Of a stretch of DNA of 64,000 nucleotides, positions 7,559 to 16,035 are shown piece by piece. The notes beneath the pieces are model-generated. The model did not search any database. It was given only the letters and a program-made list of their open reading frames with translations, and had not been told where the DNA came from. The translations under genes were made by a program, and so were the position numbers. Each line of letters opens with the position of its first letter. Position 1 is the stretch's first letter. Where the stretch lies: NCBI GenBank assembly GCA_964368645.1, contig CAYJBY010000001.1, positions 1 through 64,000 on the forward strand, written 5' to 3'. This DNA comes from JAEDHM01 sp964368645 (GTDB lineage: Bacteria > Bacillota > Clostridia > Christensenellales > CAG-1252).

Positions 7559-9370
7559 ATGTCTAATTCTACCGATATGCCCAACGGCGGCGCTCCCGAT
7601 TGCCCGACGCCGATTCCGTCCAACAAACCGGCTCGCTCCATCACAATCAGCAAAAAAGCCGTCATTGTCGGCGTTGTCGTCGTCCTTACCCTTTTCATTA
7701 CCGCTTACATTTTAACTTTCATCATCGACAAGGGTACTTTTCAGCGCACCGCGGACGGAGCGATAATCGTAGGCACTTATACCGCCGATAACAGTTTGCA
7801 GGGGATTACTTGGTGGCAGTTCTTGCTGGCCCCCGTTCTGATTTTGGCCCCCTCCTCCGCAGGCGCAGGCACCGTTTGGGCGATACTTATTCTCCTTTTC
7901 GTAATCGGCGCGATTTTCACCGCTCTGGACGCATCGGGAGTACTGGTGTATATGGTGGAGTTCTTGAACGACAGATTTAAGAAATCCAAGTATCTGCTTT
8001 TGTTTATCCTATCCTTTGTCTTTATGTTTTTAGGCTCAACCGCAGGTATGTTTGAGGAGCTGATTCCCTTGGTGCCCGTGGTTATTATGCTTTGCTACGC
8101 CTTGGGGTGGGACGCCTTGACAGGCTTGGGAATATCCGTTCTTTCCACCTGTATGGGCTTTGCGGCAGGCGTTATCAACCCCTTTACGGTGGGCGTGGCG
8201 CAGAAGCTGGGCGAGGCTTACGGCATCGTTATGTACTCGGGTATCGGCTTAAGGCTCTTGGCTTTCGTCGGTTGCTATATCCTGCTTATGATTTTCCTCT
8301 ATCCCTATGCGAAACGGATTGAGAAAAACCCGAGCTTGTCCCCCGTCTATAAGGAGGACAAAAAACGCTGTGCGGAATTTAATTTTAACCTCAACGCTTT
8401 CGTTCCCGACAAAAAGAAAAACAAGGCTTTAACCGTTTTCGGCTGTGCCCTGCTCTCGATAATCGCCTTTGCGCTTTTGGCTATCGCTTTGCAGGAGTTC
8501 GCCCATTTCGGCGGTCTTACCGATTACATAATGTATTACGTTATGGTCGCATATTTCGCCGCAGGGCTTATCGCTTGCAAGCTGTGCGGTATGAGCTGGA
8601 AAAATATACTGAAAAATCTCGGCAAGGGTATGGTTACTCTACTGCCGGCTATCGTGCTTATCCTTTTTGCCGGCGGTATCCGCTACGTTGTGGAAAAAGG
8701 GCTGATAATGGATACCATTTTGTTCAACTTTACCAAGCTGATTCAGGGCAGCGGTCAATTCTCGTCCACACTGGTAATGTACGCGATTATATGGATTTTC
8801 CAAATCTTCATTCAATCAGGCTCGGCTAAGGCTCTCCTTTTGATGCCTATGATTTACGACCTGTGCGAGCTTGCCGCCATCAACCCCAACATCGCGGTGC
8901 TGGGCTTCGCCTTTGCCGATGGCTTTACCAACGTAATTCTGCCCACTAACGCAGGCTTACTGCTCATATTGGGACTTACCACAGTAGACTACGGCAAGTG
9001 GTTTAAGTGGAGTATCAAAATTCAGCTTTGCCTTTTGGCTATGTCGATAAGCGTTTTGGGAATATCTCATTTCTTAGTCTATCCCGCCACTCCTCAGCTT
9101 CTCGGCGGCTTGTTAAGCGTATTGGGCTTGGTACTTACTATAGCCGTTCCCCTTACGATACAGCTAATCCTATATAAGGTTCGCAAAAACAAAACTCTGC
9201 CCACAGCCGACCAACCCGACGAATCGCTTAGCGACTGTATCGGCTCTGCCGAAACAAATGATACCGAGCTTTCCGCACAGGCACTCCCCGAGCTTTCCGC
9301 AGAGAACGTCCTTGAAAACGACACGGACTCCTGCGACAGCATAGCGGAAACGGAAACCACCTCGGATTAA
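7559..9370 (+). CDS. YfcC-family transporter (ion-transporter superfamily)
   Basis: 603 residues from the ATG at 7559, which follows GAGAGG by 6 bp; the longer in-frame form would begin inside the promoter. About 12 membrane helices are visible after a polar N-terminus of ~35 residues. The sequence ITWWQFLLAPVLILAPSSAGAGTVWAILILL, then GSTAGMFEELIPLVPVVIML, and PTNAGLLLILGLTTVDYGKW near the C-terminus match the YfcC family, whose members are annotated as carriers of C4-dicarboxylates, peptides or basic amino acids; the actual substrate is not established for most. A ~65-residue acidic, Ser-rich cytosolic tail (about 545-603) is longer than usual. Single-gene transcript with promoter at 7499 and terminator at 9401. 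Confidence 0.88.
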   Translation: MSNSTDMPNGGAPDCPTPIPSNKPARSITISKKAVIVGVVVVLTLFITAYILTFIIDKGTFQRTADGAIIVGTYTADNSLQGITWWQFLLAPVLILAPSSAGAGTVWAILILLFVIGAIFTALDASGVLVYMVEFLNDRFKKSKYLLLFILSFVFMFLGSTAGMFEELIPLVPVVIMLCYALGWDALTGLGISVLSTCMGFAAGVINPFTVGVAQKLGEAYGIVMYSGIGLRLLAFVGCYILLMIFLYPYAKRIEKNPSLSPVYKEDKKRCAEFNFNLNAFVPDKKKNKALTVFGCALLSIIAFALLAIALQEFAHFGGLTDYIMYYVMVAYFAAGLIACKLCGMSWKNILKNLGKGMVTLLPAIVLILFAGGIRYVVEKGLIMDTILFNFTKLIQGSGQFSSTLVMYAIIWIFQIFIQSGSAKALLLMPMIYDLCELAAINPNIAVLGFAFADGFTNVILPTNAGLLLILGLTTVDYGKWFKWSIKIQLCLLAMSISVLGISHFLVYPATPQLLGGLLSVLGLVLTIAVPLTIQLILYKVRKNKTLPTADQPDESLSDCIGSAETNDTELSAQALPELSAENVLENDTDSCDSIAETETTSD

Positions 9371-9400
9371 CCGCGCAAGCAGTCTTAAAGAAAGCAACAA

Positions 9401-9435
9401 AAAAACGCTTCGTTATGGTTTAACGGAGCGTTTTT
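9401..9435 (+). terminator. Rho-independent terminator after the YfcC-family gene
   Basis: AAAACGCT-CGTTA pairs with TAACG-AGCGTTTT across a short loop, with one internal mismatch, and ends in TTTTT. It works on either strand, so it may also end the convergent gene at 9522. Confidence 0.75.
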
Positions 9436-9521
9436 ATAGTTATCGTTATTGCCGCACGGGTTTTGAAGGGTGAGGCTTTTTTTTTGGGGGGGGAAGTAAC
9501 CTACCTCGTTTAATCGGCGGT

Positions 9522-10553
9522 TCAGCCGATAAGAGCGGCGACGTCAGCGTCGGACGCTAAGTAGGAAAAACTCCATTCGTGTTCAAAGGTAGAAGTGAAG
9601 GTAGAGGATAATCTCTCGCCTATCCACGCCTCGCTGATTGCCATAGAGCGGAAATAGCCGTTCTCCCAAAGGGTAAATTCGATTTCCAGCTTGGTATAAT
9701 GAGCATTCTTATCACCGCTGCCGTCAACTAACTCCTGATTGGAGTAGCGGCAGGTTTCGGGGTTATTAACGTCCATAACCATAGAGATAATATAGTAACC
9801 GTCGTTGCTGTCGTGAAGTATCTCCGCGCTGACGATACCCTCGGCGTTAATTACGTGACTGTTGACCGCAAGTCCGCCCTCTGCGCCTTCATAATAAGCA
9901 GGCACCGCTTTGGCGGCGGTTTCCGCATCGTCCGTCCAGTCGGAGTAAGGCACGCCGTCCTCGTCCGTTACCGCGTTGCAAACCTTAACGTAATCCAAGT
10001 AATCCATCGTGCTGTCGGTATAAGCCTTTTCGCCGGTTATCATTTTGCAAATTTTGTTGAAATTGGCGGCACCGCCCATAAGACAGCCCATCTTCTCCGC
10101 AAAGGGAATGGAATCCGCAAGATGGAAGTCCAAGCGACAATACTCGCTTTGAGTCTTGGCGATAACGCTTCTAATACCTATGGTATTAAGAGAGCCTGCC
10201 ACCAAAAAGTCGGAAGCGCACTGGTCGTATGCGGTGAAGTAAGCGGCGTTCTTGTTCTTCTCGCAAGCCGCGTTATAAAGCTCCGCCGCCTTTGCGCTGA
10301 TTGCTTCAGCATCGGACAGCTCGCCCAAAACCAACTTCTCGCCCCCTGTCGGAGCTACGCATAAGCCCTGAAAGTTGTAAGGATTGGCAACTGCCACAAA
10401 GCTTTCGCCCGAACCGCTGTAGGTCAATGCCCAAGCCATAACGCCGCTGCCGCTGCCGACAACCGCTATCGCTAAACAGATCAAAAACCAACCCCACCAT
10501 TTCAGCTTTTTGCGTGTTCTTTTCTTTTCGGTTTTTTTCTCGGACGTCTTCAT
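9522..10553 (-). CDS. Membrane-anchored protein of unknown function
   Basis: 343 residues from the ATG at 10553; an in-frame ATG two codons earlier is only 1 bp from the AAAGGAG site, whereas 10553 is 7 bp from it. The N-terminus is very basic (KKTEKKRTRKKLKWWGW), then one membrane helix at about residues 19-42, and the rest (about 300 residues, acidic, Ala/Tyr-rich) should be outside the cell. No Cys lipobox. The ectodomain has repeated YY and SD segments but no motif I recognise. Layout resembles the other anchored unknown at 54525-55499, although the sequences do not obviously align. Confidence 0.75.
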   Translation of the reverse strand: MKTSEKKTEKKRTRKKLKWWGWFLICLAIAVVGSGSGVMAWALTYSGSGESFVAVANPYNFQGLCVAPTGGEKLVLGELSDAEAISAKAAELYNAACEKNKNAAYFTAYDQCASDFLVAGSLNTIGIRSVIAKTQSEYCRLDFHLADSIPFAEKMGCLMGGAANFNKICKMITGEKAYTDSTMDYLDYVKVCNAVTDEDGVPYSDWTDDAETAAKAVPAYYEGAEGGLAVNSHVINAEGIVSAEILHDSNDGYYIISMVMDVNNPETCRYSNQELVDGSGDKNAHYTKLEIEFTLWENGYFRSMAISEAWIGERLSSTFTSTFEHEWSFSYLASDADVAALIG

Positions 10554-11265
10554 AGCCATACTCCTTTCCTCGTTCTACACTACTATCATACCCAAGTTTT
10601 GTTAAGTCTTTGTAAACTTGCACCCCCTAAAATAACTTTTTTCAAAAATTTTTTTCCGTCTGCTTCTTAGTAGCTTCGTACGTGTACTTTTAATTAGGGC
10701 GCGTAGAGGGCGTGTTTTAAGTAGGAACGGCATTGGGATTTTGATGGGAGCGCGTAAACGCGAGATTCTTCGTCGCAACAAGGTTGCTCCTCAGAATGAC
10801 ACCGCTAAGAAAAAAGGGGTGCGCCTTTGAGTGCTACGTTAGAAAGAAGTGCCTTTGCTTGGGTTCTTACGTGCGCCGATACTATAATGTCATACCGATG
10901 ATTTTTGATTGAGGCGCGTAAACGCGCGGTGTTTTTAGGTACGAGCGGCATAGCGGACTTGTTTGTTAAAAGAGCACGGCATTGGGATTTTTTATTGGGG
11001 CGCGTAAACGCGAGATTCTTCGTCGCAACAAGGTTGCTTCTCAGAATGACACCACTTAGAAACAGAGTTGCGCCTTTAAGTAACACCGCTAAAAAATGGG
11101 TTACTTCTCATAATGACACCGCTAAAGTCAGGGGTGCGCCTTTGAGTGACACGTTACGAAGAAGTGCCTTTGCTTGGGTTCTTACGTGTGCCGACACTAT
11201 TAGAAAAGCCATATCAACGATTTTTGGCTCGTAATAATCTTATTGTTTTTTACGCTTTAACACTA
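10554..11265. other. Intergenic region with dispersed repeats, no gene seen
   Basis: About 0.7 kb. The only structure I see is the duplicated repeat block described at 10728-11200. Short frames across it read through repeats and lack ribosome sites. Confidence 0.6.
10728..11200. repeat. Duplicated intergenic repeat block ('GAGATTCTTCG...CTCAGAATGACA' type)
   Basis: Two elements are each present twice in the same order. Element 1 (10728-10808 and 10976-11056) runs from ACGGCATTGGGATTTT through CGCGTAAACGCGAGATTCTT to TCAGAATGACACC; it contains the palindrome CGCGTAAACGCG. Element 2 (about 10815-10883 and 11130-11199) runs from GGGGTGCGCCTTTGAGTG to GCTTGGGTTCTTACGTG. A third partial element-1 end is at 11105-11125. 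Sequences ending in TCAGAATGACA recur between genes in many gut Firmicutes genomes; I know this type from experience but not its origin. Confidence 0.75.
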
Positions 11266-11314
11266 TGTCCAAAATAATGGACACCTTATAGCTTCCTGCG
11301 TGCTATAATGGACA
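11266..11314 (+). promoter_or_regulatory. Promoter and operator candidate of the WYL regulator gene
   Basis: An inverted repeat TGTCC-N8-GGACA (11266-11283) precedes TATAAT (11304-11309). The half site TAATGGACA occurs twice, at 11275-11283 and again at 11306-11314 over the -10 box. No good -35 is present at 17 bp. Position and symmetry suggest autoregulation by the WYL protein; this is inference. Confidence 0.55.
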
Positions 11315-11383
11315 AAACGGCTGACCGCGGGAGGACTCGGCTACCGTTATTAAGACAACACGCATACACGGGAGGATATTTTT

Positions 11384-12367
11384 ATGGCTAAGCAGAATAA
11401 TCAGCGTTTGAAGATTTTACGCATTTGGGATATTTTACGCACAGAAAGCGACGAGGACAAGCCGATGACCACCAACGAGCTTATCGACAGACTTCAGGAC
11501 GAGGGTATTCCTGCCGACCGTAAAACGATTTATTCGGACATTGCCCTGCTGAATGAGAACGGCTATGAGATTATGACCTCTAGGGGCAAGGGTAACGGCT
11601 ACTACGTTATCGACAGACCTTTCGACGCGGCGGAACTCAAAATTCTGGTGGACGCGGTTCGCTCTGCCAAGTTTATTACCGAAAAGAAATCCAAGGCGTT
11701 GATAGACAAGCTGGCGGAGCAAGCAGGCGATTACCGCGCGGATATACTCAAAAAGGGAGTTTTCTTCGACGTGGTGAAGCTCCGCAACGAGGAGATTTTT
11801 TACAACGTCAACTGCGTCAACGAGGCGATTCAGCGCGGAGTTAAGATTTCCTTCCTGTACTTTGAATTGGATACGAAACGCCGCAAGAATTACCGCCGCA
11901 ACGGAGAGCGTTACCTAATCAGCCCCATAGCCACCGTCTTCAACGACGGCTACTATTACCTAATCGGCTACACCGACAAGTACGAAAGCACGGTTAATTT
12001 CCGTATCGACCGTATGGAAAAAGCCCGTATGGAAAAGGAGCCTATCAGCGAGGCCGCCAAGCTCAAGGACGTTAAGGGTATCCAAAAACAGCAATTCGCT
12101 ATGTTCCGCGGCAACCGCCGCCACGTTGAAATGACCGTCGGGAAATCCGTGGTGGAACCGCTGATTGATAAGTTCGGCACGGCGGTACTGTTCGACCCTC
12201 TGGGAGAGGACAAGTTTAAGGTCACGGTGACGGTTGAGGTTTCTCCCACCTTCTTCGGGTGGTGCTTTATCTTCGGCGACCAACTGCAAATCACCGCTCC
12301 CGAAGCGGTTAGAGAACAGTACGAGCAAACACTGCTCGCCGCCGCCAAACTTAACGGTGGGAATTAA
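11384..12367 (+). CDS. WYL-domain transcriptional regulator
   Basis: 327 residues; start supported by GGGAGGA 7 bp upstream. Residues ~5-70 form a winged helix-turn-helix of the HTH_11 kind (TTNELIDRLQDEGIPADRKTIYSDIALLNENGYEI). Residues ~140-225 are a WYL domain (ISFLYFELDTKRRKNY, then YLISPIATVFNDGYYYLIGY and the NFRIDRM strand), and residues ~240-325 are the WCX extension. WYL proteins bind DNA as dimers and sense nucleic-acid or nucleotide ligands; many regulate stress, DNA-damage or defence genes. It is monocistronic here, with the palindromic candidate operator just upstream and a terminator at 12504. Target genes are not evident. Confidence 0.9.
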   Translation: MAKQNNQRLKILRIWDILRTESDEDKPMTTNELIDRLQDEGIPADRKTIYSDIALLNENGYEIMTSRGKGNGYYVIDRPFDAAELKILVDAVRSAKFITEKKSKALIDKLAEQAGDYRADILKKGVFFDVVKLRNEEIFYNVNCVNEAIQRGVKISFLYFELDTKRRKNYRRNGERYLISPIATVFNDGYYYLIGYTDKYESTVNFRIDRMEKARMEKEPISEAAKLKDVKGIQKQQFAMFRGNRRHVEMTVGKSVVEPLIDKFGTAVLFDPLGEDKFKVTVTVEVSPTFFGWCFIFGDQLQITAPEAVREQYEQTLLAAAKLNGGN

Positions 12368-12424
12368 TCTTAGTAAAACTCTACCCTACGGTAAGCGTTA
12401 AAGCCTGTCGATAAACACTGCTAC

Positions 12425-12502
12425 CGATTGCGTTGTCCGTTTGCGTTGACTAATTACGTTGACCGTTTGCGCTGACCGATTACGTTGACCGATTGCGCTG
12501 AC
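12425..12502. repeat. Six tandem copies of a 13-bp unit
   Basis: Consensus CGATTGCGTTGAC in six consecutive 13-bp units with two or three substitutions each, ending immediately before the terminator stem. Non-coding. Confidence 0.85.
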
Positions 12503-12503
12503 A

Positions 12504-12535
12504 AAAAGCCGATATCCGCCACGATATCGGCTTTT
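12504..12535 (+). terminator. Rho-independent terminator after the WYL gene
   Basis: A perfect 13-bp stem, AAAAGCCGATATC and its complement around a 6-nt loop, flanked by A-run and T-run, so it can serve both strands (WYL gene and the convergent gene at 12628). Confidence 0.85.
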
Positions 12536-12627
12536 CTGTTGTACTGGCGTTTAACGTCGTATTTCCTTATTAGTTGTCTTGATACTTATCCTGCTACTTT
12601 ATAAAATAAGACGGCGGCAGAGGGAGT

Positions 12628-13251
12628 TCAAAGCCTTTCCCTGCGGAGTTTTTCGTTGACGGCGAACATTCCCCAGGTTAGCTCCATAGCCAGCATCAGC
12701 TGAACGATACCCGTTATGGTTCCGACTGCGATTATTACCACTATATCTATAAACAACGCCGCGGCGTATATCAGCAACCCTCTTTTGACCGAAGAAAAAT
12801 CGTAGGGAAGAATATGTACCACTGAACAGAACATCGTTCCCAAAAAACCTACCGCCGAAAGTGCTCCGAAAGTATTGTGCAACACCAGTGCGGTGGAGGG
12901 GCTGTCAAATGCATAAGGAATACAATAGGTAATCAGCATCATAAGACTGCCGAAAATACAGCACAGCAAACCCAAACCGAGCCTGCCTGACAGCTTAACG
13001 TGAATAACCGTTTCCGCGAAAAACAGCGGTATCAGCAATACGAAATAGGCTATAAAACAGTCCATACGGTTGCACCGCCAGCCCAGTTTGGACACGGAAT
13101 TGTGAATTATATCCGTAGTTGACGCCAGCACAAGGCAGAATATCGGCAAGGCGATAAAGGCGAACAAGCCCACTATCTCCTGCGCAAGTTTTGCTCTGTC
13201 ATAACGGGACAAACCGCCCTTTTCGTGCTGTAAAGCGTTTTCCTTTTTCAT
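12628..13251 (-). CDS. Six-helix membrane protein of unknown function
   Basis: 207 residues from the ATG at 13251, which lies 8 bp after AAGAGGTG; a longer in-frame form is possible but has no ribosome site. After a ~30-residue polar N-terminus there are about six membrane helices (roughly 24-45, 62-82, 93-115, 125-147, 158-178, 182-200). The motif DIIHNSVSKLGW between helices 1 and 2 faintly recalls DUF998/Frag1-type proteins, but I cannot assign a family with confidence. It is convergent with the WYL gene and shares its terminator, and is divergent from the inositol locus. Confidence 0.65.
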   Translation of the reverse strand: MKKENALQHEKGGLSRYDRAKLAQEIVGLFAFIALPIFCLVLASTTDIIHNSVSKLGWRCNRMDCFIAYFVLLIPLFFAETVIHVKLSGRLGLGLLCCIFGSLMMLITYCIPYAFDSPSTALVLHNTFGALSAVGFLGTMFCSVVHILPYDFSSVKRGLLIYAAALFIDIVVIIAVGTITGIVQLMLAMELTWGMFAVNEKLRRERL

Positions 13252-13468
13252 TTCCATCACCTCTTTGCGCCGCCGATTTTCGGAATCGGCTTCGGTTTTT
13301 ATCAACGTATTGTGCGTCTTTTCTTGCCGCATAAGTATATTATACGCTTCAATTCTTACAAAAGTATTAAATAAGTATGACGTTTTTTACATTTTTTCAA
13401 AATTAAACGGACAAAAAATCGTGTATCCTTATCCCTTGAAAACACCCCCTTTTCGGATTTTTTCGGTA

Positions 13469-13497
13469 TTGACTTTACCTGCGCGAAGTAGTAAACT
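13469..13497 (+). promoter_or_regulatory. Promoter of the inositol transporter/iolBD genes
   Basis: TTGACT (13469-13474), 17-bp spacer, TAAACT (13492-13497); the start codon at 13525 follows with an AAGGAG site. Confidence 0.6.
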
Positions 13498-13524
13498 TAA
13501 TATACAATAATTAAGGAGTAACTT

Positions 13525-15219
13525 ATGTCGGATAAAGATACGCTTACGGCAACGTCACCCGCACCTGTCAAGAACGCTTCAGGCAACGTCATTCCAAAAA
13601 AAGAGCTATGGATGTTCAGCATAGCCGCTTTCGGACAGGCGATGATTTACGGAATAATGTCCAACTATATTTCCGACTACTACCTGAACGTGCTGGTTTT
13701 AAGCCCCTGGTTCGTATTGCTTTTGATGCTTTTGGCGAGAGTTTGGGACGCCATCAACGATCCGTTAATGGGCATTCTCGCCGACAAAAAGAGTTTCAAA
13801 AAAAGCAAATACAAGCCCTATATTTTAATTGCGGCTTTGCCTATCGCGGTTTTAACCTTCTTTATGTTCTACAATCCCGGCATCGAGAACCGCGGCGGCT
13901 TGATGGCGTTCAACGCCGTCATATACATACTTTGGGGTATGATTTACACTATGAGCGACGTGCCTTTCTGGAGCTTACCCAACGTAATGACTCCCAATCC
14001 GGCGGAAAGAGGTAAGGTCTTTTCCCTCGCCCGTACCCTCAACGGTATCGGCGGCTCCCTGCCTATATTGCTTTATCTCCTGTTGGGCGCAATTCTGCCT
14101 AACGCCTACCCCGACAAAACCCCTATCGAAATCGACAAGCTGACTTATATGCTAATCGCCATAGTTATGTCGGTTATGGGTATCGCCCTTTACGTCACCG
14201 CCTATTTCAACGTCAAGGAAAGAGTCGTCGTCAAACAGCCCCCCAAGGTAGCACGCGACGCTAAAGACGAGAACGGCAATCCTGTTAAAAAGCAAGCCGT
14301 TCTGAAAAGGATTTTCAGTTGCAAGCCCCTTATGCTGGTGGTTGCAATGGGCGTGCTGTCTTTCGGCAGATACCTAATACAGGCGGCGGCTCCCCACGTT
14401 GCAAGATACGCCTTTATTATCGAACCGCTTATTATCGCAGGCAAGACGATTCCCGGCAAAACCATCGTTAACGCCGTGGTAGTCGCCAGCGCGGGTATCG
14501 GTATGTTCGGCTCTATGCTTTGTATGCCTGCTCTTTACAAAAAATTCAATTACAAGCAAATCGTAGTCTTCACTTGCGTACTCGGCTTCTTCGCCAGCTT
14601 AGTTACCACCGCGCTTTGCGCCTTGGTTGTTTTCAAACAGATAAGCTGGATATTTTACGTTTGTATTCCCCTGTTCATTCTCCAAAGCGTACCCCTCGGC
14701 GTACTTAACATTACTTCCTACGCTATGGTTGGCGACTGCTTGGATTATATGGAATATCAATCGGGATTCAGAGATAACGCCTTGGGCAGTTCGCTTCAGG
14801 GCTTCGTCAACAAGATAGGCAACTGCTTTGCCACCTGCTTCGTTATCCTTATGTACCTTATCGTGGGACTTAACGTAGCGGAAACCGTGCAAGCCGCAGA
14901 CGTAACCGCCGTGCTGACTACCTCACAGCAATTCGGTATGAGCTGTCTGGTGTCCTTAGTTCCCGGTCTTTGCCTACTGCTGTGCGCGATTCCCATATTC
15001 TTCTACGACCTTGTCGGCGACAAAAAGGCTAACGTCACCAAGGAGCTTGCCGAGCGCCGTCTAGCCGCGAAAGCGGAAGAGGACAGACTGGCAGGGGGCT
15101 TCGAGGACGCCGCCGTCACCTTTGCCGCAGAAGAAACGGAAGAAGCTATCGAGCTTTTGCAGGGCTTAACCCAAAACCAGTCCGCACATCAATTCGAGGA
15201 CGACATAGAGGAGGAATAA
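13525..15219 (+). CDS. GPH-family (MelB-like) sugar:cation symporter, probably for inositol
   Basis: 564 residues; start supported by TAAGGAG 6 bp upstream. Twelve membrane helices. The N-half has the features of the glycoside-pentoside-hexuronide symporters: ARVWDAINDPLMGILADKK (with the cation-site Asp region), KPYILIAALP and WGMIYTMSDVPFWSLPNVMTPNPAERGKV. The C-terminal ~70 residues are acidic and cytosolic, longer than in MelB. It is 7 bp upstream of iolB and shares its promoter, so I infer that it imports myo-inositol or a related polyol; GPH carriers for inositol are less common than IolT-type sugar porters or ABC systems, so substrate is uncertain. Confidence 0.85.
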   Translation: MSDKDTLTATSPAPVKNASGNVIPKKELWMFSIAAFGQAMIYGIMSNYISDYYLNVLVLSPWFVLLLMLLARVWDAINDPLMGILADKKSFKKSKYKPYILIAALPIAVLTFFMFYNPGIENRGGLMAFNAVIYILWGMIYTMSDVPFWSLPNVMTPNPAERGKVFSLARTLNGIGGSLPILLYLLLGAILPNAYPDKTPIEIDKLTYMLIAIVMSVMGIALYVTAYFNVKERVVVKQPPKVARDAKDENGNPVKKQAVLKRIFSCKPLMLVVAMGVLSFGRYLIQAAAPHVARYAFIIEPLIIAGKTIPGKTIVNAVVVASAGIGMFGSMLCMPALYKKFNYKQIVVFTCVLGFFASLVTTALCALVVFKQISWIFYVCIPLFILQSVPLGVLNITSYAMVGDCLDYMEYQSGFRDNALGSSLQGFVNKIGNCFATCFVILMYLIVGLNVAETVQAADVTAVLTTSQQFGMSCLVSLVPGLCLLLCAIPIFFYDLVGDKKANVTKELAERRLAAKAEEDRLAGGFEDAAVTFAAEETEEAIELLQGLTQNQSAHQFEDDIEEE

Positions 15220-15226
15220 ACGCTTT

Positions 15227-16015
15227 ATGTTTGAACTGCCTGTTTTTAACGCTCAAGGCGAACAGATAATCACAAGAGAAAACACCCTTCACCCCGAAAT
15301 GCTGATGGATACCTCGGTATTCCGCCTTAAGACAGGCGACAGCAGACGGTTTTTTGAGGAAGGCAAGGAAATCGCCGTGCTTTTGATTAAGGGCAAAACG
15401 CGGCTTATCGGCGGAAATATCGACGAAACGGCGGAAAGAACAAGCCTTTTCGAGGATTTACCCGTGTGCCTGCACGTTTGCAAGGGTACGGAAGTGACCG
15501 TTACCGCCCTAGAGGACAGCGAGATTTTTTACGCCGCCACCACCAACCAAAAGGAGTTCAGTGCGGTTTATTACAACAAAACGGACGTTATCCGCACGGT
15601 TTCCTGCGAGGGCTTGTGGGAGAATACCGCGGTAAGAGACGTGAACACCCTTTTCGATTACGACAACGCGCCCTACTCCAATTTGGTCTTAGGCGAGGTT
15701 TTGGCTCGGCAGGGACGCTGGTGGAGCTACGTTCCCCACAGTCACCCCCAACCCGAGGTTTATTATTACAAATTCGACAGGCCCGAGGGCTTCGGAGCCT
15801 GTTTTGAGGGCGAAACAGCCCACTTTGTCAAGGACGGCTGTGCCGCAGGTTTTATCGGCGGAACAACCCACGCGCAGGTCACAGCTCCCGGTTTCCCGAT
15901 GTACAATATCTGGATAATCAGACACCTTGACGGGAACCCTTGGATAAAAACCCGCAACGTGGATCCCAGATACGTTTGGCTGGACGAGTGCCCTAAGTTC
16001 GTCACGAAAAAATAA
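15227..16015 (+). CDS. iolB: 5-deoxy-glucuronate isomerase
   Basis: 262 residues, close to the ~270 of the family. It isomerises 5-deoxy-D-glucuronate to 2-deoxy-5-keto-D-gluconate in myo-inositol breakdown. The double beta-barrel cupin fold is supported by the strongly conserved C-terminal part: SYVPHSHPQPEVYYYKFDRPEGFG (residues ~165-188) with metal-binding His, His and Glu, and the GGTTHAQVTAPGFPMYNIWIIRHL segment near 212-234. It follows the symporter by 7 bp (GAGGAGG lies in the end of that gene) and precedes iolD by 20 bp, so the three are one transcript. Confidence 0.93.
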   Translation: MFELPVFNAQGEQIITRENTLHPEMLMDTSVFRLKTGDSRRFFEEGKEIAVLLIKGKTRLIGGNIDETAERTSLFEDLPVCLHVCKGTEVTVTALEDSEIFYAATTNQKEFSAVYYNKTDVIRTVSCEGLWENTAVRDVNTLFDYDNAPYSNLVLGEVLARQGRWWSYVPHSHPQPEVYYYKFDRPEGFGACFEGETAHFVKDGCAAGFIGGTTHAQVTAPGFPMYNIWIIRHLDGNPWIKTRNVDPRYVWLDECPKFVTKK

Positions 16016-16035
16016 TCATTCTCAAGGAGTTTTAT

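Noticed and set aside
12425..12502. Possible CRISPR array
   Set aside because: Units are 13 bp head to tail with no spacers.
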